From assembly GCA_041398745.1 (NCBI GenBank), contig JAWKUB010000019.1, positions 1-34,662 of the forward strand: a stretch of DNA of 34,662 nucleotides. Reading direction: 5' to 3'. The DNA is from JACKHO01 sp041398745. Lineage in GTDB: Bacteria; Planctomycetota; Planctomycetia; Planctomycetales; Planctomycetaceae. Shown one piece after another: positions 7,609 to 15,901 of the stretch. The notes beneath the pieces are model-generated. The model did no database searches, was not told the DNA's origin, and saw nothing but the letters and a program-made list of their open reading frames with translations. A program made the translations under genes and the position numbers. The number at the start of each line of letters is the position of its first letter. The first letter of the stretch is position 1.

Positions 7609-9168
7609 GTGGACCTTTCATCTCGGGCAACTCAGTTCATTCAGAATCTCACGCTGGTCGGCGATCATTCGGGCCAGCCGTTTGCGCTGAGACCGTGGCA
7701 GCAGCAAATCATTGAAGCACTATTCAGGACCAGAGACGGTCAACGGATAGTCTCGAAGATGTTCCTGCTGCTTCCACGAAAGAACGGGAAAACGCAAATT
7801 GCCGCTGCCATCTGTTTGTTCGCCCTGTTGTGCTTAGGGCAGAGCCAGCAAGTTCTGTCTGCGGCTGCGACTCAGGAACAGGCGTCACGAATCTTTGATG
7901 CCATGTGTCAGATGATCCGGGCCGATGACACACTCAACAAACTCTGTGAGATCATTCCCAGCAAATGCCGCATCGTCTGTGAGGCCACCAACAGCTTCTA
8001 CGCTGCCGTCACCAGTGGCGGTGATGCCCTGCATGGGTACTCTCCCACACTCGTCGTACTGGACGAACTCCATGCTTTTACGCAACCAAAACATCGACGA
8101 CTTCATGCGGCCCTGACAACAGGGTTCGGAGCCAGAGCCAATCCCCTCACCATTCTCATCAGCACGCAAACCAGCGACAGGAACTCCATCGCCTCTGAAG
8201 AGTTTGAGTATGCCCGTCGTCTGAAGGGGCGCATTGAGAACGGCAAAGTGAAGCGAAGCGGCCAGTACAGCAACGAGAAGTATCTGGCCTGTTTGTACTA
8301 CGCCAACGAGAAAGCCGACTGGACTTCACGGGCGGTCTGGAAGTCCGTGAACCCGGCGATGGGGGACTTCCTGCATGAGAGCTTTCTGGAAGATGAGTTT
8401 GTGTTGGCCCAGAAGATTCCCTCAAGGGCCAACTACTTCAAGCAATACTTCCTCAACGTCCCCATTGACTCCTTGGGCAAGTGGATGGACATGAGCCTCT
8501 GGGATGCGTGTCGTGGTCCCGAGATTGACCTGCGGGACTATCCCTGCTGGGGCGGTCTGGACTTGGCTCCCGTGAATGACCTCTCGGCCTTCGTGTTGTT
8601 GTTCGATGTCGATGGTGTTTTTCATGTCCGTCCTTACTTCTGGTGTCCCTCAGCGGACATTCTGAAACGGAGTCAAATCGAGCAGGTTCCTTATGACCAT
8701 TGGCGGGATGCTGGTCACATTCGAGTCTGTTCTGGTGACACCACAGACTTCCGCCAGATTCGGGCTGAGATCAATGAGATTTGCAGTGAGTACCGGGTCC
8801 AGAAGATTGGTGCTGACAGGTCTCATGCCTACGACGTGGCTCAAGGACTCATTGAAGATGGCTACGAGGTAGAGTGGTTCCGGCCCGGATTTGAGTCGAT
8901 GGGCAGACCCACGGCTCGCCTTGAAAAGCTGGTGATCGACCGGACCCTCGTACAATCTGGCTCACCCGTGCTGGACTACTGCATGTCCAATGTGATTTGC
9001 GAAGAAGACGCTGCCGGGAACATCAGGCCATCGAACCGGCTACGCAGAAAGCAGGACAAGATTGACGGAGCAACAAGTCTTATCATTGCTTTGGGAATGG
9101 CGATGTGGTCGCAACCCTCAGAATTTGAATCAGTTTACGGCTCGGACGATTGCTCTATCTGGCTTTGA
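7609..9168 (+). CDS. terL: Phage terminase large subunit
   Basis: ATPase/nuclease motor that packages DNA through the portal. The 519-aa length is typical of the Terminase_1 (HK97/P27-associated) group. The ATPase part has an adenine-binding LRPWQQQIIEALF, a deviant Walker A LLLPRKNGKTQ (residues 54-63), and Walker B LVVLDELHAF (D152/E153). A coupling motif follows around LISTQTSD. The nuclease part has GGLDLAPVNDLSAF (D318), KIGADRSHAYD (D403) and a C-terminal KIDGATSLI aspartate, the usual metal-binding set. The start is GTG with an in-frame stop just upstream. It is separated from terS by accessory genes and from the portal by two more, which is atypical. Confidence 0.92.
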   Translation: MDLSSRATQFIQNLTLVGDHSGQPFALRPWQQQIIEALFRTRDGQRIVSKMFLLLPRKNGKTQIAAAICLFALLCLGQSQQVLSAAATQEQASRIFDAMCQMIRADDTLNKLCEIIPSKCRIVCEATNSFYAAVTSGGDALHGYSPTLVVLDELHAFTQPKHRRLHAALTTGFGARANPLTILISTQTSDRNSIASEEFEYARRLKGRIENGKVKRSGQYSNEKYLACLYYANEKADWTSRAVWKSVNPAMGDFLHESFLEDEFVLAQKIPSRANYFKQYFLNVPIDSLGKWMDMSLWDACRGPEIDLRDYPCWGGLDLAPVNDLSAFVLLFDVDGVFHVRPYFWCPSADILKRSQIEQVPYDHWRDAGHIRVCSGDTTDFRQIRAEINEICSEYRVQKIGADRSHAYDVAQGLIEDGYEVEWFRPGFESMGRPTARLEKLVIDRTLVQSGSPVLDYCMSNVICEEDAAGNIRPSNRLRRKQDKIDGATSLIIALGMAMWSQPSEFESVYGSDDCSIWL

Positions 9169-9180
9169 GCCGAGATTTTT
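9138..9180 (+). terminator. Possible terminator at the end of terL
   Basis: CGGCTC (9138-9143) can pair with GAGCCG (9167-9172), followed by AGATTTTT. The stem is short and the loop long (23 nt), so this is tentative. Confidence 0.35.
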
Positions 9181-9229
9181 GATCCACTCTTCACCTGATG
9201 GCGTTTCCCTTGGGTACAGGAGATGAGAG

Positions 9230-10525
9230 ATGAGTGAAGACCAGAAGCCAGAGTACGATGAAGAACTCGTTGCGTTGATTCGGGAGAAGGGCACGGCTGG
9301 GTTGAACGAGTGGAGGGAGAGGCATCCGGGTAAACAAATCAACTTGCGGGGAGCCGATCTGTGGGGAGTTGATTTGAATACCGCAAATCTTGAGAAGGCT
9401 CGATTAGAATTTGCGAATCTTGAACGAGCAAACCTGCAGAGCGCAAAACTGAAGTCGGCAGTACTGATAATGGCAAATCTGGTGAGGGCAAATCTATCTG
9501 CTGTTCAGTTGCAACTTGCAGATTTGGCAGGGGCGAAACTGAATAACTCAGTTCTTCAGTATGCCGATTTGCGAGAAGCAGAACTCTTGGAAACAGATTT
9601 GGAGGGGGCGAACATTCATAGGGCAAATTTCAACAAGGCCAAGTTAAGTAAAACCAAATTGAACCGCACCCGACTTCTCGATGCGAATCTTGAAGGTGCT
9701 AGGATCAACTCAGTCGATCTGTCGGAAGTCGATCTCACAGGTGTCAACTTAAACAAAGCAATTGTCGTTCGCACGGATATGTCAGGAGCTATTCTGCGAG
9801 ATGCCTCGCTGCGTGACTCGCATCTGGAACTTGTGATACTGAGCAACGCTGATCTGCGAGAAACCCAAATTCAGCAGGCCGAATTCAGAGATTGCGAAAT
9901 CGATGAATCCGACTTTTCGTATGCAGTCGTTGATGGCGAAACTCTGTTCACCGAATCATGCCGCTACGACCATAACACAAATTTCAACGGCGTTGGACTT
10001 GGTTCGTGCCGCATCGCCCCCGGAATGCGTGCCGATCTCGAATACAACGTCCGTCGCCAGAACTGGGAGAAATGGTATCACGCAAATTGGACCAACTGGC
10101 TAGGCTCGTGGCTCTGGTGGCCGTTCTGGATGCTGTCGGACTACGGCCGTTCAACGGGACGGTTGCTTGGATCATTCATGATCTTTGCCACGCTGTTTGC
10201 CATTCTCTATCTGATTCCAACGCCAACATGGTTTCCCGATTGGTGCCCGACGTTGGATATTGAGCCATTCGTCACCAATCTTGATCTCATTGAGCAAGAC
10301 GCTCCCAAGGAGGACATACACATTACTGGATGGAATCTCGGGATTAGATCGCTTTACTTTTCCGTCGTGACAATGACGACTCTGGGGTTTGGCGACATCA
10401 GTGCCAATCCCGTGAGTATTCCGGGGCACATCTTATTGATGGTTCAAGTGCTGTTGGGGTATGTGATGCTCGGTGCCCTCATCACACGACTTTCAATCAT
10501 GTTTCAGGGGATGAGTCACAAGTGA
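9230..10525 (+). CDS. Pentapeptide-repeat protein fused to a two-TM ion channel
   Basis: Residues about 38-235 are pentapeptide repeats of the A(D/N)LXX type (GADLWGVDLNTANLEKARLE and on), which fold into a right-handed quadrilateral beta helix. The C-terminus is a minimal potassium-channel unit: TM1 about 312-330 (LLGSFMIFATLFAILYLIP), pore helix and selectivity filter TMTTLGFGD (filter 383-389, compare TVGYGD), and TM2 about 399-420. A Trp-rich pre-TM stretch (WTNWLGSWLWWPFW) lies near residue 290. The SD AGGAG is well placed before ATG 9230. Such fusions occur as bacterial ion channels of unclear role; here the gene sits between phage terminase and portal, so superinfection exclusion by membrane depolarisation is an attractive but unproven role. 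It is unlikely to be a virion protein. Confidence 0.88.
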   Translation: MSEDQKPEYDEELVALIREKGTAGLNEWRERHPGKQINLRGADLWGVDLNTANLEKARLEFANLERANLQSAKLKSAVLIMANLVRANLSAVQLQLADLAGAKLNNSVLQYADLREAELLETDLEGANIHRANFNKAKLSKTKLNRTRLLDANLEGARINSVDLSEVDLTGVNLNKAIVVRTDMSGAILRDASLRDSHLELVILSNADLRETQIQQAEFRDCEIDESDFSYAVVDGETLFTESCRYDHNTNFNGVGLGSCRIAPGMRADLEYNVRRQNWEKWYHANWTNWLGSWLWWPFWMLSDYGRSTGRLLGSFMIFATLFAILYLIPTPTWFPDWCPTLDIEPFVTNLDLIEQDAPKEDIHITGWNLGIRSLYFSVVTMTTLGFGDISANPVSIPGHILLMVQVLLGYVMLGALITRLSIMFQGMSHK

Positions 10526-10608
10526 TTCACCTTGTTCACGTTCCCTTCATCTAATCGGACAATTGCTCAGTCTGGTTGTAACGCAGATCGAGATGAAATC
10601 CGCTCGGC

Positions 10609-11040
10609 TCACTTGATTGAGGTTGCATTGTCCAAATGGCAACCAATGACCCCAACATCATCAGCGCCATGAAGACCACACATGAAGCGCTTCCATGCCT
10701 CTCGTTCGGTTGGTTCTTCATCGACAACAATACCTAGCTGTTTCTGGACTTCATCCATCGCCCGATTCTTTACGTTCCGGTCGTAGGTGTGCCCACGTTG
10801 AACAGCTTCGGTCCACTTCGAATAGGTGACTATGGAAGCGAGATAGCCAAAGAAGAGACTCCATATCAGGATACATGGGACTTCCGTGCCTGCAATCTTG
10901 AACGTAAGGAAGCCAATGGCACCGGCAACACCAAGATTGACATGCCACTCGTATGTTCGGCGATTCGCAACAGACTCTTCCGCCAGTTTTGCAGTAGCAA
11001 GCAGATGTTCGATTTGGCATTTGCAGTTGCACTGAGTCAT
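10609..11040 (-). CDS. Two-TM protein of unknown function
   Basis: The start chosen is ATG 11040 (MTQCNCKCQIEHLLATAKL), with purine-rich GGGGCGGAA just upstream; an in-frame ATG at 11130 would overlap the portal start. The 143-aa protein has a Cys-rich start (C4, C6, C8), a helical stretch, two adjacent TM segments (LGVAGAIGFLTFKIAG and CILIWSLFFGYLASIV) and a soluble helical C-terminus. It converges on the ion-channel gene, with an 83-bp gap that shows no clear terminator. Antisense location between terminase and portal marks it as accessory. No family recognised; it could be a partner or immunity protein for the channel, but that is speculation. Confidence 0.6.
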   Translation of the reverse strand: MTQCNCKCQIEHLLATAKLAEESVANRRTYEWHVNLGVAGAIGFLTFKIAGTEVPCILIWSLFFGYLASIVTYSKWTEAVQRGHTYDRNVKNRAMDEVQKQLGIVVDEEPTEREAWKRFMCGLHGADDVGVIGCHLDNATSIK

Positions 11041-11076
11041 GTGTGGTTCCGCCCCATGAATTCGTGTATCTAAGCA

Positions 11077-11083
11077 TACATAC
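11077..11083 (+). promoter_or_regulatory. TACATAC start-proximal motif (portal)
   Basis: GCATACATACCCGTATG: TACATAC ends 4 nt before the portal ATG at 11088, the same spacing as at terS. No SD is present. Confidence 0.4.
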
Positions 11084-11087
11084 CCGT

Positions 11088-12638
11088 ATGTTCTCTTGGC
11101 TATTCTCTCGCAAACCTGAATCTCGTGCAATCACTGCCTCAAGCCTTCTGAATCTGGGCAACTACTCTGATTCGCCCAGCGTCATCGTCACAGAAGACAC
11201 TTCGCTCCAACTGGTCACGGTGCGGTCCTGTATTGATCTGATCGCTCGGACCATCGCCACGCTGTCCGTCCACGCCTATGAACGCAAGGATGGTGACAGG
11301 GAGCGGGTGGACGGGCATCCGGTGGCGAGGCTGATGGCTCAGCCGAATCCGATGATGACCAGCATTGACTGGTTGGAGAGTCTGCTCAACAGGGTGTTGC
11401 TGTACGGGAATTCCTACGACTTCATTGATTACGAAGGCTCACGGCCCATCGCCATTTATCCGCTCGACAATCATCGGGTGAGACCCATCAGGCCCAACGG
11501 CCAGTTGCTCTATGAAGTGACCATCAGCGGAATCACTCGACAACTGGAACCACACCAACTGCTGCACTGTAAGGGCTTCACGAAGGATGGCGTGCTGGGG
11601 ATTTCTCCCATCGAACATGCTGCCAGAACCATTGCCTCCGGCCTGAGCATGGACCGAATGCAGCAGCGGTTCTTTGACAACGGCCAGTACATGGGCGGTG
11701 TCCTGAAGCATCCAGAACGATTGTCGGACCAAGCTCGTGAGAATCTGCGGACCCAGATTGAGCGTCAGCACCAAGGAGTGGACCGGGCGTTCAGGACGCT
11801 CATCTTGCAAGAGGGGATGGACTATGCCCCACTCGGCATTCCACAGGACCAAGCTCAGTTCGTGGAGCAGCGGAAGCTCAACACGCTGGATGTCCTCAGA
11901 ATCTTCCATGTACCCAGCCACATGATGGCGGTCACGGAAGGTTCCATGAGTTTTGCCAGTGTCGAACACATGGGGATCAGCTTCTATCGGAATTGCATCA
12001 GGCCGTGGGTCCGCAAGCTGGAAGCGGAACTCAACATGAAGCTCTGGTTGGAAGAAGAGAAGTCCCGGTACTACATCGAGTTCGACCCAGCGAGTTTGTT
12101 GCGAGGCGATCAGAAGTCCGAGGACGAGAGTTTCAGGACTGGCAGTCAGTGGGGCTGGTACAGCATCAACGAGATTCGCCGGAAGAAAAACCTGTCGCCT
12201 GTGGAGAATGGTGACGGTCACTACCGCCCTCTCAACATGACTCCCATTGAAGCTCAGCAGTCACCACCTGCTGATGTGGTTGAGGACAGAAACCTGTCAA
12301 TTGACAGGTCTTTGGATTTGAAGCCGGTCTTTCGGGACTGCCTGAACAGAGTCACAACCAAAGAAATCAAAGCGATTGAACGTGCGGCCAAGAAGCATTC
12401 CCCCGAAGACCTGATTGTCTGGGGGAAAGACTTCTTCCAAAAGCATCGGGCGACGGTCGCCGGAACATTCGGTCCAGTGATGACCGCAAAGAGACAGGCT
12501 CGGCGAATAGATAGTTTTGCCGAGCGACATTGCCGGACCCGTTATCGGCAACTGCGGCGAGCCTGCCAGTGCGAAGTACCACAAGCAGCCATCGAGCATT
12601 TGCTCGCCACATGGAGGAACAATGAACAAGCAATCTGA
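11088..12638 (+). CDS. HK97-family phage portal protein
   Basis: Forms the dodecameric ring at the capsid vertex through which DNA passes. The start is taken as ATG 11088 (MFSWLFSRKPES), the usual portal N-terminus, rather than the earlier GTG at 11043; the product is 516 aa. Family signatures include VRSCIDLIARTIATLSVHAYER, HPVARLMAQPNPMMTSIDWLE, LLYGNSYDFIDYE, the HCKGFTKDGVLGISPIEHAART block and FHVPSHMMAVTEGSMSFASVE. The length exceeds the common 400-430 aa because of a basic C-terminal extension after about residue 400. The palindrome CCTGTCAATTGACAGG (12293-12308) lies at the start of that extension and encodes LSIDRS. The 3' end overlaps the protease gene by 17 nt. Confidence 0.92.
   Translation: MFSWLFSRKPESRAITASSLLNLGNYSDSPSVIVTEDTSLQLVTVRSCIDLIARTIATLSVHAYERKDGDRERVDGHPVARLMAQPNPMMTSIDWLESLLNRVLLYGNSYDFIDYEGSRPIAIYPLDNHRVRPIRPNGQLLYEVTISGITRQLEPHQLLHCKGFTKDGVLGISPIEHAARTIASGLSMDRMQQRFFDNGQYMGGVLKHPERLSDQARENLRTQIERQHQGVDRAFRTLILQEGMDYAPLGIPQDQAQFVEQRKLNTLDVLRIFHVPSHMMAVTEGSMSFASVEHMGISFYRNCIRPWVRKLEAELNMKLWLEEEKSRYYIEFDPASLLRGDQKSEDESFRTGSQWGWYSINEIRRKKNLSPVENGDGHYRPLNMTPIEAQQSPPADVVEDRNLSIDRSLDLKPVFRDCLNRVTTKEIKAIERAAKKHSPEDLIVWGKDFFQKHRATVAGTFGPVMTAKRQARRIDSFAERHCRTRYRQLRRACQCEVPQAAIEHLLATWRNNEQAI
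12293..12308. repeat. Palindrome copy 3 (inside portal gene)
   Basis: Perfect CCTGTCAATTGACAGG, extended to 18 bp by flanking A/T, in frame within the portal gene at the junction of the conserved core and the C-terminal extension. Confidence 0.85.
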
Positions 12639-13203
12639 GAACTATGAAATTCGAGTAATGCCTGCTGAGGTACGAGCAGACGGCGACACTATTACGGGCC
12701 TCATCCCCTACAACGTGTTGTCCCAAGACTTGGGAGGCTTTCAGGAGCGCATTCTGCCGTCAGCGTTTCGCCCAGCTTTGGGCAGCGAGTCAGAAGTCTG
12801 GAGCCTGTTTCAGCATGACCAAGAGAAAGTCATGGGACGGCGTTCGACGGGTACGCTGAAACTGACCGACAGTCCCGAAGGACTACAAATCGAGATTTCC
12901 CCGTCACAGACTTCATGGAGCAGAGACGCTCTGGAAGTCATTCGGCATGGGGACAGTGACGGGTTCAGCTTCGGGTTCTGGGTACTCGACGACAACTGGA
13001 CCAAGACCGGCGACACGATTGTCAGGGACTTGGTATCGGTACAGTTGGGTGAAGTGTCGGTTGTGTACCAGCCAGCTTACCTGTCGGGTGCGAAGATTTC
13101 AGTGAGAGCCTTAGAACAAGTCAAGCGTCAGACCGTAAACCACACCGCCCGTAACGAACGGCAGATACTTCACAAGATGCAACATCTGAAATCGCTACTC
13201 TAA
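12622..13203 (+). CDS. HK97-family prohead maturation protease (U35-like)
   Basis: Cleaves the capsid delta domain during head maturation. ATG 12622 has a clear GGAGG and lies in the end of the portal gene; the product is 193 aa, normal for the family. The fold signatures are GLIPYNVLSQDLGGFQERI, then LFQHDQEKVMGRRSTGTLKL with the catalytic His (H65), and DGFSFGFWV with the catalytic Ser (S116). VSVQLGEVSVVYQPAY is the usual L-EVS-V--PAY motif. The C-terminus overlaps the antisense gene at 13195 by 9 nt. Confidence 0.92.
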   Translation: MNKQSENYEIRVMPAEVRADGDTITGLIPYNVLSQDLGGFQERILPSAFRPALGSESEVWSLFQHDQEKVMGRRSTGTLKLTDSPEGLQIEISPSQTSWSRDALEVIRHGDSDGFSFGFWVLDDNWTKTGDTIVRDLVSVQLGEVSVVYQPAYLSGAKISVRALEQVKRQTVNHTARNERQILHKMQHLKSLL

Positions 13204-13581
13204 ATCTCTCAGTGCTAGGTGGAAACTGCGGTCACATTCATCTGCCCTTACGAGAACCTCTTCCAACTGCCTCAGCGTGAGCAACTTCTTCTGCACTATT
13301 TCAGCCGTGTAGCCATACGGATTGGTTGCTCGCCCCAACCAACGCTCACAAAGCTGAGCAAGCCCTCGAACAGTCTCAAGTCCATCGGACGGTGAGTGCC
13401 ATTGTGGTCGTTGAAACGGTGCGACTGCAAATTCGTTCAACGGCGTAAGCCCTCTGGATTCAGCCTCACTGTCGAGGTTGAGCCAAGCTAGTTCTTCAGC
13501 ATCTACCGCCTCCAAATGGTTGAAATCAGGGATGCTCTCATCGAGTGTGACGAGAATTCTCTCGACTCGGAAGTTTGCCAT
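13195..13581 (-). CDS. Unknown 128-aa protein antisense in the head operon
   Basis: A minus-strand frame between protease and capsid genes. The ATG at 13581 has a good SD (AAAGGA, short spacing). The protein is soluble and acidic, beginning MANFRVERILVTLDESIPDF; the C-terminal half is helical (GLETVRGLAQLCERWLGR, KKLLTLRQLEEVLVRADE). No family recognised. No structural-gene function is expected from an antisense gene here, so it is likely accessory, expressed in lysogeny from its own promoter. An independent SD and protein-like composition argue against a spurious frame. Confidence 0.6.
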   Translation of the reverse strand: MANFRVERILVTLDESIPDFNHLEAVDAEELAWLNLDSEAESRGLTPLNEFAVAPFQRPQWHSPSDGLETVRGLAQLCERWLGRATNPYGYTAEIVQKKLLTLRQLEEVLVRADECDRSFHLALRDLE

Positions 13582-13729
13582 TTCATTCCTTTCAACCGGG
13601 AAGCGAAATCATTCGGAGAGAAATCCAGAACATCAGCATAGATACCAGAGAATTCACTTAGGTCAATGGTGCTGTCGCAATCCGCCGAGTGATTCACAGT
13701 TTACTTGTAGATCACTTTCTTGGAGGCAC
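13582..13729. promoter_or_regulatory. Capsid gene leader with TAGATAC motif
   Basis: This 148-bp gap divides the antisense gene from the major capsid gene. AGCATAGATACC (13635-13646) matches the copy before the tail tube gene over 12 bases. The motif lies 84 nt before the capsid ATG, which has its own SD, so here the motif would give a leadered transcript. Confidence 0.4.
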
Positions 13730-14917
13730 ATGTCTTGGATCGAAAGAAAAGCAAAGCGTGAGCAAGCTCAGACGCTCATCGGTAAGGCCGGGGCAATTCT
13801 GGAGCGAGCCGCTAAGGTCGAACAGCGAGAACTTACTGACGAAGAGAATCAGGAGTTCGACCAGCTTCACAACGAAGCAGAAACCATTCTCGCTGAAGTT
13901 CGCAAGAAGGAACAACAGGCGGACGCCGAACGAGCCATCGAGGAACGCATTGGCCGGGAGCCAATCGCCGAAACACCGGAACCAAAACAGGAACACACCT
14001 TTGAGCGGTTCCTCCGCTCAGGCGTGCGCCCTGAAGTCCGTACCCTGACCAAAGGGACATCCACCGAAGGGGCCGAGTTTGTCCCTGAAGGATTCTGGAA
14101 CAAATACGAATACTACCTCAGAGAACTGGACACACTGGCACTGGCCGGTGCGGAAATCATCACGACCGCCAACGGTCAGGATTTGCCAGTCCCTACCTTT
14201 GATGACACCGCCAACACCGGCGAACTGCTCGGTGAAGGGACGGCGACGACTGACAACAATGATGACCCGACCACGGGTGAGGTTGTGCTGGGTGCCTATG
14301 CTTTCAGTAGCAAGGTCGTGCGGCTGAGTGTGCATCTCGTACAGGACAGCGGATACCCGATTGAAGACGCTCTGGCTCGTGCGTTGGCTGAGCGTCTGGC
14401 CGATGTCCAGAACGGCTACTACAGCACCGGAACCGGCTCATCCCAGCCGAAGGGCATTGTGACTGCTTCGACTCAAGGTAAGGTCGGAGCGAGTACCACT
14501 GCCGTCACCTACAACGAGGTGCTGGACCTGATCCACAGCTTGCCACGTCCTTACCGGGCGGGAGCCAAACTGATGTTTTCGGACGCCACGTTCTTGGCCC
14601 TCAAGAAACTTGTGGATGGTTCGGGGAACCCACTCTGGAACGCTGGCAACATTGCCGCCAGTATCCCGGCCACGCTGGACGGGATTCCGTACATCATCAA
14701 CCCCAAGATGGCGGATATGGGAGCCAGTGCGAAAAGCATCCTGTACGGCGACTTCTCGTTCTACAAGATTCGTCGTGTCAAAAGTGCGGAGCTGTTGCGG
14801 TTCGATGACTCGGCCTTCATGAGCAAACTTCAGGTCGGGTACATGATGTGGGTCCGGGCGGATGGTAACTGCACCAACAGCAATGCCATTGTCCACTTCG
14901 CCAATGCCGCATCGTAA
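13730..14917 (+). CDS. Major capsid protein, HK97 gp5 family
   Basis: Main shell subunit. ATG 13730 follows GGAGG; the product is 395 aa. Residues about 1-105 are a charged helical delta domain (WIERKAKREQAQTLIGKAGA, ELTDEENQEFDQLHNEAE) that acts as internal scaffold and is normally removed by the protease. The HK97-fold core follows: KGTSTEGAEFVPEGFWNKYE, LPVPTFDDTANTGELLGEGT, ALAERLADVQNGYYSTGTGS, SLPRPYRAGAKLMFSDATF, TLDGIPYIINPKMADM, and the C-terminal GDFSFYKIRRVKS. It lies directly after the protease apart from the antisense insert. Expected to be among the most strongly expressed late genes. Confidence 0.93.
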   Translation: MSWIERKAKREQAQTLIGKAGAILERAAKVEQRELTDEENQEFDQLHNEAETILAEVRKKEQQADAERAIEERIGREPIAETPEPKQEHTFERFLRSGVRPEVRTLTKGTSTEGAEFVPEGFWNKYEYYLRELDTLALAGAEIITTANGQDLPVPTFDDTANTGELLGEGTATTDNNDDPTTGEVVLGAYAFSSKVVRLSVHLVQDSGYPIEDALARALAERLADVQNGYYSTGTGSSQPKGIVTASTQGKVGASTTAVTYNEVLDLIHSLPRPYRAGAKLMFSDATFLALKKLVDGSGNPLWNAGNIAASIPATLDGIPYIINPKMADMGASAKSILYGDFSFYKIRRVKSAELLRFDDSAFMSKLQVGYMMWVRADGNCTNSNAIVHFANAAS

Positions 14918-14925
14918 GGAGGACC

Positions 14926-15117
14926 ATGATTGAATTCCTTGTAGACGTGGCTGGAGTGGACCGGGTGTACCATGCCGGTGAACAAGTGGAGTTCTCTGTA
15001 CAGCAGGAACAGCACTGGATCGCCGCTGGTTATGCAAAGCCCTGTCAGCCTGCCCAGCCTGATGTGAATGTCACCATCAATGTCGGTGGGAACACCGATG
15101 TCGAATTTGTGGAGTAA
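14926..15117 (+). CDS. Small head-region protein, 63 aa
   Basis: Begins 8 nt after the capsid stop with a strong AAGGAGG. The 63-aa product (MIEFLVDVAGVDRVYHAGEQ) has an acidic, beta-rich C-terminus (DVNVTINVGGNTDVEF). Position between capsid and connector genes is typical of small head-decoration or ancillary proteins, but no family is recognised. Two tandem terminators follow. Confidence 0.75.
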   Translation: MIEFLVDVAGVDRVYHAGEQVEFSVQQEQHWIAAGYAKPCQPAQPDVNVTINVGGNTDVEFVE

Positions 15118-15119
15118 GG

Positions 15120-15141
15120 CTCAATCTGTTGATTGAGTTTT
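15120..15141 (+). terminator. Rho-independent terminator 1 after capsid genes
   Basis: CTCAATC, TGTT, GATTGAG followed by TTTT: a 7-bp stem with a tight loop, just after the stop of the 63-aa gene. Confidence 0.7.
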
Positions 15142-15147
15142 CATTGC

Positions 15148-15176
15148 CCGGCAGGTGCGTTGCCTGCCGGATTTTT
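15148..15176 (+). terminator. Rho-independent terminator 2 after capsid genes
   Basis: CCGGCAGG (15148-15155), 7-nt loop, CCTGCCGG (15163-15170), then ATTTTT. A strong GC stem 10 nt after terminator 1. The tandem pair separates capsid expression from the connector operon, implying a new promoter downstream. Confidence 0.85.
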
Positions 15177-15190
15177 GCTGCGCAGGGGGA

Positions 15191-15197
15191 TAGATAC
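15191..15197 (+). promoter_or_regulatory. TAGATAC start-proximal motif after the terminators
   Basis: TAGATAC ends 3 nt before ATG 15201, and begins 15 nt after the T-tract of the second terminator. This is the best evidence in the window that the motif is a promoter, since a transcript must restart here. Confidence 0.5.
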
Positions 15198-15200
15198 AGC

Positions 15201-15365
15201 ATGGAACTCATCATCTTGCAACCTGTTGTCACCCGGTCCCTGTCGCTGCGTAAGGGAGACCAGATTTCCTCTGAGATCATTGGCGAACCGGAAGCCCTCG
15301 TCTGGCTGAATGCTGGCATTGCTGAAGCGATCAAGAAACCACGGAAGCGTCGGGAGGTGTCGTGA
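15201..15365 (+). CDS. Small protein of the head-tail connector operon, 54 aa
   Basis: The start chosen is ATG 15201 (MELIILQPVVTRSLSLRKGD), because the upstream extension would read through both terminators. There is no SD, but the TAGATAC motif is next to the start. The 54-aa protein ends in a basic tail (KKPRKRREVS). Its stop overlaps the GTG of the next gene (GTGA). No family recognised; position suggests a minor head or connector component. Confidence 0.65.
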   Translation: MELIILQPVVTRSLSLRKGDQISSEIIGEPEALVWLNAGIAEAIKKPRKRREVS

Positions 15366-15901
15366 TCTACACCCTCGTCACCGGACCCTCGGAACCAGTC
15401 ACACTGACCGACGTGAAGTCGCACAGTCGCATTTCACATGACGCCGAAGACACTTACCTGACCATGCTGATTTCTGCGGCAAGGCAATATGCCGAGCATT
15501 ACTGTCAGACGTCGATTGGAGAACAGACGTGGAGCTACACGGGGGCCAACTGGCCGGACCAACTGGCCCATCCCCCGTTGGCCTCCGTGGACTTCGCCAA
15601 GTATTACATCAGCGATGTCCTGACGACATGGGACTCGTCCGGGTACAGGGTGGACACCAGTGTTCCCGGCAAGCTGGTTCCCGTCACGGAATTTCCGTCT
15701 GTGGATGACCGCCCTGATGCCGTGCAGATTCAGTATGGCTGCGGGAAATCTGCCACCGACAGCGTCAAGCTGGCCTGTCTGATTATGGTGTCGCACTGGT
15801 ACGAGATTCGGGAGCCTGTTGTCACCGGAACCATTGTGGCCAAGGTTCCGTGGTCCGCTCATGCACTGCTTGATAGCGAACGCTGGGGGGATTACTCATG
15901 A
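15362..15901 (+). CDS. Head-tail connector protein (phiE125 gp8 / HK97 gp6-like)
   Basis: Forms the ring that joins the portal to the tail. The start is GTG 15362, overlapping the previous stop as GTGA, with GGGAGG upstream. The 179-aa protein starts with the family pattern MIYTLVTGPSEPVTLTDVKS, then AEDTYLTMLISAARQYAEHY and CQTSIGEQTWSY, and ends with a helical LACLIMVSHWYEIRE. This matches the family's (E)P(V)TL--AK-HLR---D-ED--L--LI-AAR---E--T--AL opening. Confidence 0.85.
   Translation: MIYTLVTGPSEPVTLTDVKSHSRISHDAEDTYLTMLISAARQYAEHYCQTSIGEQTWSYTGANWPDQLAHPPLASVDFAKYYISDVLTTWDSSGYRVDTSVPGKLVPVTEFPSVDDRPDAVQIQYGCGKSATDSVKLACLIMVSHWYEIREPVVTGTIVAKVPWSAHALLDSERWGDYS

Noticed and set aside
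11439..12221. A 260-aa minus frame opposite the portal gene
   Set aside because: It is antisense to highly conserved portal sequence, and such long shadows are expected from GC-biased codons.
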